Assembly (NCBI GenBank): GCA_902773455.1
Contig: CACYEW010000160.1
Span: forward strand, 1-5,070
Direction of reading: 5' to 3'
Source of the DNA: an uncultured Ruminococcus sp.
Lineage (GTDB): Bacteria > Bacillota > Clostridia > Oscillospirales > CAG-272
DNA: 5,070 nt
Both the position numbers and the translations under genes were made by a program. The notes under the pieces are model-generated. The model did not search any database. It had not been told where the DNA came from and worked only from the letters and a program-made list of their open reading frames with translations. How positions within the stretch are numbered: the stretch's first letter is position 1; every line of letters begins with the position of its first letter. Of the stretch, positions 1 through 5,070 are shown in pieces.

Positions 1-1068
1 CGCTTCTTCGTACTTTTTGAATATCCGCATCCGCTCGTTCATTTCTCTGACCGATCTGAACAGTTCCTCATCGTTTCCGATATCGCAGCCCGATATCTCG
101 GATAACGCGGCGAAATACAGATCCGGAGAAAGCTCTGCCTTTACGCGCGCTCTGCCGCTGCCGAGATCTATCTCGCTTACGTTTGACGAATCGACGTTTT
201 CGTTATCCGTAAAAGCCGTAAATACGTTCTTTACGTCTTTTATCTTTTCCGCTTTTTCCGCAAGCTCAAGCGCTGTTTTTCTTATCGACGCGTTGATCGG
301 ATGATCCTCTCCCAGCGCTTTCAGATATTCCGGCAGATCTACGTCTATTTCTTTCGTCGGAAATTCGAGCAGGATCATTTCAAGGATCTTTCTGATATCC
401 TCGGCGTCGAGTTCAAGACAGTTTACCAAAGCGACCGGAGCGCCGTATTTTTCTTCAAGGGAACGTGCGAGCTCTTCGCTTTGCGGATCGCCCGGATCGG
501 CGCAGTTCAGTATGATAGCGTAAGGTTTACCGTTTTCTTTAAGCTCTTTTACCGTTCTTTCTTCAGCTGCGATATAATTCTCTCGCGGTATCTCGCCGAT
601 GGTACCGTCGGTCGTGACGAGCATCGCTATCGTGCAATGATCCGAGATCACTTTTTCCGTTCCTATTTCGGCGGCGGTATCGAACGGTACAGGCTGATCG
701 GACCAGGGCGTATGTACCATTCTCGGCTGCCCGTTTTCCGTATTTCCGAGAGCTTCGGGAACGGTGAAACCGACGCAGTCTATCATCCTCACCTTGAACG
801 CGGCGTTATCGTCTATCGCAACGTTAACGGCCTCGTCGGGAATGAATTTCGGTTCCGTCGTCATCACCATTCTGCCCTGTGCGCTTTGCGGCAGTTCATC
901 GCGCGCTTTCTCTCTGTCGTAATCTCCGTCGATATTCGGGATCACGAGCGTTTCCATAAACCGTTTGATAAAAGTCGATTTTCCCGTTCGCACGGGTCCG
1001 ACCACGCCGATATATATTTCTCCGTCGGTCCTTTTCGCTATATCTTCATATATGCCGCTTTCGTTCAT
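1..1068 (-). CDS. spoIVA: Stage IV sporulation protein A (spore coat morphogenetic ATPase), 3' end outside window
   Basis: The minus strand is open from ATG at 1066-1068 to the window edge, giving 356 codons of a family usually about 490 residues long; roughly the last quarter is missing. The start begins MNESGIYEDIAKRT and is preceded by GGAGG five bases upstream. The N-terminal ATPase domain shows a Walker A loop, GPVRTGKS at residues 24-31 (Lys30), a threonine pair at 70-71 in MTTEPKF, and a Walker B-like MIDCVG with Asp97. These fall at the same positions as the key residues I recall for the Bacillus subtilis protein. Other family blocks are the HTPW segment, AAEIGTEKVI and VTTDGTIGEI. 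In the known family, SpoIVA is made in the mother cell, is placed on the forespore outer membrane by SpoVM, and polymerises using ATP hydrolysis into the basement layer of the coat. The gene is divergent from the HPr-like gene. Known homologues are under sigma-E; I could not identify a clear sigma-E site here. Identification is very secure. Confidence 0.97.
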   Translation of the reverse strand, partial: MNESGIYEDIAKRTDGEIYIGVVGPVRTGKSTFIKRFMETLVIPNIDGDYDREKARDELPQSAQGRMVMTTEPKFIPDEAVNVAIDDNAAFKVRMIDCVGFTVPEALGNTENGQPRMVHTPWSDQPVPFDTAAEIGTEKVISDHCTIAMLVTTDGTIGEIPRENYIAAEERTVKELKENGKPYAIILNCADPGDPQSEELARSLEEKYGAPVALVNCLELDAEDIRKILEMILLEFPTKEIDVDLPEYLKALGEDHPINASIRKTALELAEKAEKIKDVKNVFTAFTDNENVDSSNVSEIDLGSGRARVKAELSPDLYFAALSEISGCDIGNDEELFRSVREMNERMRIFKKYEEA

Positions 1069-1073
1069 GATAT

Positions 1074-1078
1074 CCTCC
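1074..1078 (-). promoter_or_regulatory. Ribosome binding site of spoIVA
   Basis: GGAGG on the minus strand, five bases before the ATG at 1068. It fixes the start of spoIVA, and the resulting N-terminus lines up with the family N-terminus. Confidence 0.85.
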
Positions 1079-1146
1079 GTTTTCGTTTTTTGATACATTC
1101 ATATTCACAATACGTCGATATTATTCAGGTTATTAAAAAAATAACG

Positions 1147-1175
1147 TTGAAAATTTCATCATTGTAAACTATAAT
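1147..1175 (+). promoter_or_regulatory. Sigma-A type promoter for the HPr-like gene
   Basis: TTGAAA at 1147-1152 (-35) and a perfect TATAAT at 1170-1175 (-10) are separated by 17 bases. Transcription would start near 1182, about 18 bases before the ATG, leaving a very short leader holding only the ribosome binding site. With no clear terminator before the next gene, it probably also drives the carboxypeptidase. Confidence 0.8.
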
Positions 1176-1184
1176 ACAGGGCAA

Positions 1185-1194
1185 AAGGAGGTGA
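1185..1194 (+). promoter_or_regulatory. Ribosome binding site of the HPr-like gene
   Basis: AAGGAGGTGA is a full-length complement to the 16S rRNA 3' end. Its GGAGG core ends eight bases before the ATG at 1200. This is the strongest Shine-Dalgarno in the window and suggests efficient translation. Confidence 0.85.
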
Positions 1195-1199
1195 GATAA

Positions 1200-1427
1200 A
1201 TGAAGAAATTATCAGTAAGACTCAAAGAGATCAAAGACGTTTACGATTTTGTCGCCGCTGTTACGGCGTTTCCGGGTGAGGTCGACATCGTCAGCGGACG
1301 TTACAGAGTCAACGCAAAAAGCATAATGGGCATATTTGCTCTCGATCTTACTCAGTCTCTCGATCTCGAAATATTCGACGACGATTGCGAGGAACTCATC
1401 GCCGCGCTTCAGCCCTATATCGGTTAA
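1200..1427 (+). CDS. HPr-fold protein without the phosphocarrier histidine
   Basis: A 75-residue protein with an HPr-like pattern. Residues 37-45 read VNAKSIMGI, matching the segment around the regulatory Ser46 of Gram-positive HPr (here Ser41). The N-terminal strand MKKLSVRLK and the C-terminal EELIAALQPYI helix also fit. HPr is normally about 85-88 residues and carries GLHARPA with the His15 that takes phosphate from enzyme I. Here that loop is shortened and replaced by EIKDVYDFVAAV, and the protein has no histidine anywhere. It therefore cannot act as a PTS phosphocarrier by the known mechanism. Crh of Bacillus also lacks His15 yet works with CcpA after serine phosphorylation, so a regulatory role is conceivable, but Crh keeps the usual length and loop. 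From memory, similar short proteins occur in many Clostridia and are annotated automatically as HPr family. It is divergent from spoIVA and 68 bases upstream of a carboxypeptidase gene. The fold assignment is fairly sure; the function is unknown. Confidence 0.85.
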   Translation: MKKLSVRLKEIKDVYDFVAAVTAFPGEVDIVSGRYRVNAKSIMGIFALDLTQSLDLEIFDDDCEELIAALQPYIG

Positions 1428-1483
1428 TTGGCTTTTACCGGTATTACCGAAGGTATCTTTTTCATATACTGTATCAAAAAACG

Positions 1484-1488
1484 AAAGG
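1484..1488 (+). promoter_or_regulatory. Ribosome binding site deciding the start of the carboxypeptidase
   Basis: AAAGG with seven bases to ATG 1496. It supports this start over an in-frame ATG at 1385, which lies inside the HPr-like gene and would add 37 basic residues ahead of the signal peptide. Confidence 0.65.
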
Positions 1489-1495
1489 TACGGTT

Positions 1496-2638
1496 ATGAA
1501 AAAGGTTTTTTCTTTATTATTTATCATTTGCTTTGTTTTTTCCTCGTTACGTTTACCGGCTTACGCGGCGGAGTTTTCAGAGGAGCTTGATTGCAGATCG
1601 GCGATACTGATCGAAGCGTCGACGATGAAAGTGCTGTACGAAAAGAACGCCGATCAGCCGTATCCTCCCGCCTCGGTCACGAAGATAATGACGCTGCTTC
1701 TCGTATGTGAAGCGCTCGACGCCGGCGATATAAAACTGACCGATAAGGTTCCGGTAAGCGAAAACGCGGCGGGTATGGGCGGATCTCAGGTATTTCTTAA
1801 GGTCGGCGAAGATATGACGCTGCAGGATATGCTCAAATCCGTTATCGTTTCAAGCGCAAACGACTGCGCCGTCGCTCTTTCCGAATACGTAGCCGGAAGC
1901 GAAACGGCGTTCGTCGTGATGATGAACGAGAGGGCGAAAGAACTCGGGATGGAAAACACTTCGTTCGAAAACGTCACCGGTCTTGACGATACCGTGAAAA
2001 ATCACGTTACGAGCGCAAGAGATATAGCGATAATGTCAGCGGAACTGCTTAAACACGAATATATACTCGATTATTCGACGATCTGGATGGATACTATCAG
2101 AAACGGAGCTTTCGGTCTTACAAACACGAACAGGCTTATAAGATTTTATAGGGGCGCAAACGGACTGAAAACGGGTATGACGGCAAAAGCCGGCTTCTGC
2201 ATTTCCGCAACGGCAAAGCGAGACGGGATGCAGCTTATCGCCGTAATAATGGGTTCTCCGTCCCGCGATATAAGAAACGCTTCGGCGACAAAGCTTCTCG
2301 ATTACGGTTTTGCAAATTATTCTCTTTACACGCTTGACGAAGCCGCGCTTTATCCGATCAAATTAAAGGGCGGTTATACGGATGAGATCTCTCTTCGTCA
2401 CGGCACTTTCAGCGCGCTGTTAAGCTCCAAAGAATCAAAAAACGTAACTTACGAAACGAATCTTCCGCAATACGTTAACGCGCCGCTGAAAGCCGGTGAT
2501 AAAGTCGGAGAGATCGAATTCTTCGCCGGAGGCGATCCGATCGGAAAAGTCGATATCACGTCGTGCGAAGACGCGCCGGAAATGAATTATATAGGCATAT
2601 TTGCAGAAATACTTAAAAAATTTCTTATGAAAACTTAA
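1496..2638 (+). CDS. Secreted D-alanyl-D-alanine carboxypeptidase (penicillin-binding protein, peptidase S11)
   Basis: A 380-residue low-molecular-weight penicillin-binding protein. It removes the terminal D-alanine from peptidoglycan stem pentapeptides on the outer face of the membrane and so limits cross-linking. Residues 1-24 are a signal peptide: MKK, a hydrophobic core, then LPAYA with likely cleavage before Ala25. The three active-site motifs are in order: S60-V-T-K63 (nucleophile Ser60 and base Lys63), S120-A-N122, and K225-T-G227. Residues from about 285 to 355 fit the small beta-rich PBP5 C-terminal domain. The final stretch, IGIFAEILKKFLMKT, can form an amphipathic helix like the one that anchors PBP5/DacA proteins to the membrane. 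Length is normal for the DacA/DacF group. The start at 1496 is chosen because it begins the signal peptide and has a ribosome binding site. The gene follows the HPr-like gene by 68 bases with no convincing terminator, so the two are probably cotranscribed. Whether it is vegetative or sporulation-specific (DacF-like) cannot be told from sequence. Confidence 0.95.
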   Translation: MKKVFSLLFIICFVFSSLRLPAYAAEFSEELDCRSAILIEASTMKVLYEKNADQPYPPASVTKIMTLLLVCEALDAGDIKLTDKVPVSENAAGMGGSQVFLKVGEDMTLQDMLKSVIVSSANDCAVALSEYVAGSETAFVVMMNERAKELGMENTSFENVTGLDDTVKNHVTSARDIAIMSAELLKHEYILDYSTIWMDTIRNGAFGLTNTNRLIRFYRGANGLKTGMTAKAGFCISATAKRDGMQLIAVIMGSPSRDIRNASATKLLDYGFANYSLYTLDEAALYPIKLKGGYTDEISLRHGTFSALLSSKESKNVTYETNLPQYVNAPLKAGDKVGEIEFFAGGDPIGKVDITSCEDAPEMNYIGIFAEILKKFLMKT

Positions 2639-2652
2639 ATTTCAGCAATCTT

Positions 2653-2672
2653 GATATTGTAATTTTAATATC
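2653..2672. repeat. Short inverted repeat overlapping the pgi promoter
   Basis: GATATT (2653-2658) and AATATC (2667-2672) are perfect 6-bp inverted arms separated by eight AT-rich bases. The left arm overlaps the -35 and the right arm lies in the spacer. It could be an operator, or chance in AT-rich DNA. No U-tract follows, so it is not a terminator for the upstream gene. Confidence 0.35.
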
Positions 2673-2685
2673 TTGGTGGTATAAT
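2657..2685 (+). promoter_or_regulatory. Extended -10 sigma-A promoter of pgi
   Basis: TATAAT at 2680-2685 is preceded by TGG, making an extended -10 (TGnTATAAT). A 4-of-6 -35 element, TTGTAA, lies at 2657-2662 with a 17-base spacer. A better-looking TTGATA at 2651 would need a 23-base spacer and is less likely. The start of transcription would be about 20 bases before the pgi ATG. Confidence 0.7.
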
Positions 2686-2712
2686 TATAAAAAAACAAAG
2701 GAAGTATGTGTT

Positions 2713-4050
2713 ATGGCAGTAAGACTTGTTACCGATTGGTGCGCGAATTTCGTTTCACGCGACGATGAACTTCAGATCAGACCTGAGATCGAAAAAGCCG
2801 AATCGACTCTTAAAAACAAAACCGGCGCCGGCAGCGATTTTACCGGTTGGGTCGATCTCCCCGTCGATTACGATAAAGAAGAATATGCAAGAATAAAAGC
2901 CGCGGCTGAAAAAATACGTTCCTCCTGCGACGTGTTTCTCGTCATCGGCATAGGCGGTTCATATCTCGGCGCTCGTGCGGCGATCGAATTCGTAAAAAGC
3001 CCGCTTTACAATAATCTCAAAAAAGACACGCCGGATATCTATTTTACCGGAAACAGCATATGCTCCACAGCCTTATATGAGCTGCTCTCTCTCTGTGAAG
3101 GCAAAGATATCTGCATCAACGTTATCAGCAAATCCGGTACGACAACCGAACCCGCCGTCGCTTTCCGTATAATCCGAGAAATGATGATAAAAAAATACGG
3201 CAAAGATGAAGCGATGAAGCGCACGTATATCACTACGGATAAAAAAAGAGGCGCTCTCAAAGCGCTTGCGGACGCCGAAGGCTGTGAAACTTTCGTCGTG
3301 CCGGACGATATAGGCGGCCGTTATTCCGTTCTGACAGCCGTGGGTCTGCTTCCGATCGCCGTCGCCGGTATAGATACGGACGCAATGATGAAAGGCGCCG
3401 CGGACGCACGTGAAAAATTCCTCAACGCCGCGTTTGAAGATAACGACGCTCTGCGTTACGCCGCTTACAGAAACATTCTTTACCGCAAAGGAAAGACGAC
3501 CGAAATAATGGCTTCTTACGAAGCCGGCTACGCCATGATGAATGAATGGTGGAAACAGCTTTACGGCGAAAGCGAAGGTAAAGACGGTAAGGGGCTGTTC
3601 CCCGCTTCGGTCATTTTCTCAACCGATCTTCACTCTCTCGGTCAGTATATCCAGCAGGGCTTGAGAAACATTTTCGAAACAGTCATAAGCTTCAAAGAAC
3701 CCGTATACGACGTAACGATCCCGAACGACGAAACGAATTCCGACGGTCTGAATTTCCTTACCGGCAAAACGATGTTCGAAGTCAACTCCGACGCCGAATT
3801 CGCCACCGTAATGGCTCACGTTGACGGCGGCGTGCCGAACCTGATGCTCAACATTGACAAAAAAGACGCGTATAACTTCGGCTACGCGGTGTATTTCTTC
3901 GAATACGCCTGCGGTGTATCGGGTTATACTCTCGGCGTAAATCCGTTCGATCAGCCCGGCGTCGAAGCGTATAAGAAGAATATGTACGCTCTTCTCGGAA
4001 AACCGGGATATGAAGATCTGCGCAAAGAACTGCTTGCAAAGCGTTCTTAA
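2713..4050 (+). CDS. pgi: Glucose-6-phosphate isomerase
   Basis: A 445-residue cytoplasmic enzyme interconverting glucose 6-phosphate and fructose 6-phosphate, linking glycolysis, gluconeogenesis and sugar-precursor supply. Length matches the short Bacillus-type enzyme (about 450). Recognisable blocks are KTGAGSDFTGWVDLP (36-50), VIGIGGSYLGARA (77-89), the sugar-phosphate loop ISKSGTTTEPA (138-148), the family signature DDIGGRYSVLTAVGLLP (198-214), GESEGK (285-290), STDLHSLGQYIQQG (303-316) and the C-terminal signature NPFDQPGVEAYK (410-421). By comparison with characterised isomerases, Glu286, His307 and Lys421 are the likely catalytic residues, and all are present. The start ATG at 2713 follows an AAAGGAAG element at 2697-2704; an ATG at 2706 is out of frame. 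The gene has its own promoter and is 74 bases from the carboxypeptidase. No clear terminator is seen after it, so readthrough into the next gene is possible. Nothing is odd about it. Confidence 0.98.
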   Translation: MAVRLVTDWCANFVSRDDELQIRPEIEKAESTLKNKTGAGSDFTGWVDLPVDYDKEEYARIKAAAEKIRSSCDVFLVIGIGGSYLGARAAIEFVKSPLYNNLKKDTPDIYFTGNSICSTALYELLSLCEGKDICINVISKSGTTTEPAVAFRIIREMMIKKYGKDEAMKRTYITTDKKRGALKALADAEGCETFVVPDDIGGRYSVLTAVGLLPIAVAGIDTDAMMKGAADAREKFLNAAFEDNDALRYAAYRNILYRKGKTTEIMASYEAGYAMMNEWWKQLYGESEGKDGKGLFPASVIFSTDLHSLGQYIQQGLRNIFETVISFKEPVYDVTIPNDETNSDGLNFLTGKTMFEVNSDAEFATVMAHVDGGVPNLMLNIDKKDAYNFGYAVYFFEYACGVSGYTLGVNPFDQPGVEAYKKNMYALLGKPGYEDLRKELLAKRS

Positions 4051-4081
4051 GTATGTTTTTCCGAAAATATTCAAATTGTTA

Positions 4082-4110
4082 TTGAAATTTTAACTTATAC
4101 GCGATATAAT
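4082..4110 (+). promoter_or_regulatory. Sigma-A type promoter of the small P-loop gene
   Basis: TTGAAA at 4082-4087 and a perfect TATAAT at 4105-4110 have a 17-base spacer, the same architecture as the promoter at 1147. Transcription would start near 4117, about 26 bases before the ATG. A GGAGG at 4130-4134 lies eight bases before that ATG. Confidence 0.8.
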
Positions 4111-4142
4111 AAGATCAGAAACAATAAACGGAGGTTTACATA

Positions 4143-4559
4143 ATGTTATCACTTATCGTAGGAGTAAAAGGCACCGGTAAAACGAAGAAACTCATCGAGT
4201 TGACGAATAAAGCGGTAGATGAATCTCACGGCTGCGTCGTATGTCTTGAAAAAGGCAACAAGCTGATACACGATATCAAGCATGAAGCCCGCCTCATCGA
4301 TACCGACAATTATTTTGTCACCGACGGTCAATCTCTTTTCGGTTTCGTTGCCGGCATACTTGCAAGCAATTACGATATCACGCATATTTTCATCGACTCC
4401 GCTTTGAAGATATGCAGCAACGACGTTGTCGGCTTTGAAAAATTCCTTAACGAATGCGAAAAGCTGACCGTAAGGTACGCCCCTCTGCAGATCGTCATCA
4501 CGTCGTCGGTCCCCGTAGAAGAGGTGACCGATACGATGAAGAAATTCATCGAAAACTGA
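4143..4559 (+). CDS. Small P-loop NTPase of unknown function
   Basis: A 138-residue protein with an N-terminal Walker A loop, GVKGTGKT at residues 7-14 (Lys13, Thr14), directly after a short hydrophobic strand (LSLIV). A hydrophobic strand ending in aspartate, ITHIFID at 79-85, fits Walker B. A further strand, LQIVITSS (115-122), sits where P-loop proteins have a sensor region. No signal peptide or membrane segment is visible. The protein is barely large enough for one NTPase core and carries no extra domain. Similar short proteins are, to my recollection, common in Clostridia and are annotated as hypothetical or loosely as ATPase or PilT; no PilT-specific motif is visible. It has its own promoter, a strong GGAGG site, and an intrinsic terminator 11 bases after the stop, so it can be expressed as a single-gene unit. 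Nucleotide binding is well supported; the substrate and role are not known. Its position after pgi is not enough to suggest a metabolic role. Confidence 0.88.
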   Translation: MLSLIVGVKGTGKTKKLIELTNKAVDESHGCVVCLEKGNKLIHDIKHEARLIDTDNYFVTDGQSLFGFVAGILASNYDITHIFIDSALKICSNDVVGFEKFLNECEKLTVRYAPLQIVITSSVPVEEVTDTMKKFIEN

Positions 4560-4569
4560 TCAAACGACA

Positions 4570-4604
4570 AGAGCGTTTCCGTTTTGGAAACGCTCTGTTT
4601 TATT
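4570..4604 (+). terminator. Intrinsic terminator of the P-loop gene
   Basis: AGAGCGTTTCC (4570-4580) pairs perfectly with GGAAACGCTCT (4586-4596) around a 5-base GTTTT loop, followed by the T-rich GTTTTATT. It begins 11 bases after the stop codon at 4559. On the minus strand the following sequence is only loosely T-rich, so bidirectional use is possible but weaker. Confidence 0.92.
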
Positions 4605-4631
4605 ATGCTGTTTTGACCGAATGAATACCAC

Positions 4632-4678
4632 TCAGCGCGTTGAAAGAGCCGCCGGGCCGAAACGCGCTGAATTTTTTT
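4632..4678 (+). terminator. Second plus-strand terminator-like hairpin
   Basis: TCAGCGCGTT (4632-4641) and AACGCGCTGA (4661-4670) are perfect 10-bp arms around a 19-base GC-rich loop, then A and seven T (4672-4678). The T-run is oriented for plus-strand transcription and overlaps the stop codon of the opposing GNAT gene. It may be a backup for the terminator 30 bases upstream, or protect the convergent gene from readthrough. On the minus strand no T-run follows the hairpin. Confidence 0.7.
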
Positions 4679-5021
4679 ATCGCGGATCCTTTTGCATTAT
4701 CATGCGCGTCGACGTGACAGACTCGATCTCTCTGAACCCGTATTTTTCATATAAGCGTACTGCGGGCAGATTGTTTTTGAACACGTACAGAAAAACCGGT
4801 TTATCGGCTTTTTTCAGGCAGTATTCCATCACACGCGAACCGATTCCCTGCCCGCGGTATTCAGGCAGTATATACAGATCGTCGAGCTCGTATTTCCCTT
4901 CTTCCGCTGCGAATCGGAAATAACCGGCCTTTTTATTCTTTATCAAGATAACCTTATACTCGCCGATTTTCTTTTCGATCTTGTTTCTGAGCCATTCTTT
5001 TATTTTTTTTTTTTTTTTTAA
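4677..5021 (-). CDS. GNAT-family N-acetyltransferase, acetyl-CoA-binding part; gene probably broken
   Basis: The frame is open from just after a stop at 5022-5024 down to TAA at 4677-4679. It encodes the core of a GNAT acetyltransferase, an enzyme class that moves an acetyl group from acetyl-CoA to an amine. Counting from TTG 4946, residues 7-12 (AGYFRF) and 20-28 (ELDDLYILP) are core strands. RGQGIG at 31-36 is the acetyl-CoA pyrophosphate-binding motif A. FLYVFKNNLPAVRLYEKYGF is the motif B region. The acceptor substrate cannot be predicted. The TTG at 4946 is the only standard or alternative start in this frame, but clear coding sequence continues upstream (KEWLRNKIEKKIGEYKVIL), so TTG is unlikely to be the true start. 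Upstream the frame runs into a 17-A homopolymer and a stop. Family members are usually about 140-170 residues; the segment before the core is too short. The likely N-terminus lies in another frame at 5018-5062. GNAT identity is secure; intactness is doubtful. Confidence 0.8.
   Translation of the reverse strand, partial: LKKKKKIKEWLRNKIEKKIGEYKVILIKNKKAGYFRFAAEEGKYELDDLYILPEYRGQGIGSRVMEYCLKKADKPVFLYVFKNNLPAVRLYEKYGFREIESVTSTRMIMQKDPR
5003..5019. repeat. Homopolymer of 17 T (A on the GNAT strand)
   Basis: An uninterrupted run of 17 T lies inside what should be the 5' part of the GNAT gene, exactly between the two pieces of its reading frame. Such runs are prone to slippage in vivo and to sequencing or assembly errors. 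It is the longest homopolymer in the window. Confidence 0.97.
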
Positions 5022-5062
5022 TTATACGCGTAATCAGCTTTTCTTAAAAACAGTTTCGTCAT
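5018..5062 (-). pseudogene. Likely detached N-terminal fragment of the GNAT gene
   Basis: ATG at 5060-5062 opens a 14-codon frame, MTKLFLRKADYAYN, ending at TAA 5018-5020. A short strand followed by an RKA-type turn is how many GNAT proteins begin, so this is probably the original start of the acetyltransferase. It is in a different frame from the main part (4677-5021). The stop begins upstream of the A-run, so a simple change in run length would not join the two frames. The expected helical region, perhaps 20-30 residues, is missing between the parts, pointing to a deletion or misassembly rather than one frameshift. Only eight bases lie upstream, with no visible ribosome binding site. The assignment rests on a short peptide and is uncertain. 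Confidence 0.45.
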
Positions 5063-5070
5063 ATCGCAAG

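Noticed and set aside
1093..1126. A possible sigma-E promoter for spoIVA on the minus strand
   Set aside because: AT-rich stretches such as GAATAAT and GAATATGAAT lie at plausible spacing, but they match the remembered sigma-E consensus at only about half the positions, so I do not call a site.
17..1167. Two plus-strand open frames (17-304 and 301-1167)
   Set aside because: Both lie opposite spoIVA, whose minus-strand frame is unbroken and clearly homologous. Their translations resemble no family.
1434..1466. A possible terminator between the HPr-like gene and the carboxypeptidase
   Set aside because: Only a 4-bp TACC/GGTA stem with a 3-base loop precedes a short T-run, too weak to call.
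1465..1470. TATACT as a separate -10 for the carboxypeptidase
   Set aside because: The matching -35 position reads TATTAC, too poor a match. Cotranscription with the HPr-like gene is simpler.
1385..1495. An upstream in-frame ATG that would lengthen the carboxypeptidase by 37 residues
   Set aside because: It sits inside the HPr-like gene and would place a basic, tyrosine-rich stretch ahead of an obvious signal peptide. ATG 1496 has its own ribosome binding site.
3619..4074. Minus-strand frames opposite pgi (3619-4074, 3848-4039, 3039-3260)
   Set aside because: They are antisense shadows of a highly conserved enzyme gene, and their peptides have no motifs.
4621..4923. A 100-residue plus-strand open frame
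   Set aside because: It overlaps the terminator hairpin and lies antisense to the GNAT core. It has no ribosome binding site and no recognisable domain.

Overview
The window looks like a chromosomal segment of an endospore-forming member of the Clostridia (Bacillota). The evidence is a clear spoIVA gene, which is found only in endospore formers and their close relatives. Vegetative promoters of the TTGAAA-17-TATAAT type, strong AGGAGG ribosome binding sites, and housekeeping proteins close to Bacillus/Clostridium families agree with this. Base composition is moderate and codon choice looks even across the genes, so nothing suggests recent transfer. The exact genus cannot be read from the sequence.

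Layout. Positions 1-1068 (minus strand) hold the first 356 codons of spoIVA, the ATPase that builds the basement layer of the spore coat; its 3' end lies outside the window. A 131-base divergent intergenic region (1069-1199) separates it from a plus-strand run of genes. First comes a 75-residue HPr-fold protein (1200-1427) with no histidine at all, so it cannot be a normal PTS phosphocarrier. A secreted D-alanyl-D-alanine carboxypeptidase (1496-2638) follows 68 bases downstream with no convincing terminator between, so the two are probably cotranscribed. Glucose-6-phosphate isomerase (pgi, 2713-4050) has its own extended -10 promoter. A small P-loop protein of unknown function (4143-4559) also has its own promoter and ends at a perfect 11-bp intrinsic terminator (4570-4604). 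A second plus-strand terminator-like hairpin (4632-4678) follows.

The right end (4677-5062, minus strand) holds a GNAT-family acetyltransferase that appears broken. Its intact acetyl-CoA-binding half has no good start codon. A plausible ATG-initiated N-terminal fragment lies upstream in another frame, and a run of 17 T separates the two. This is either a pseudogene or an assembly/sequencing fault at the homopolymer.

The genes do not form one pathway. They combine sporulation (spoIVA), cell-wall trimming (carboxypeptidase), central carbon metabolism (pgi) and two small conserved-looking proteins of unclear role (the HPr-like and P-loop proteins). I see no CRISPR array, insertion sequence, tRNA or rRNA. 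I found no convincing new multigene system. The points most worth following are the histidine-less HPr-like protein, the orphan P-loop protein and the interrupted GNAT gene.
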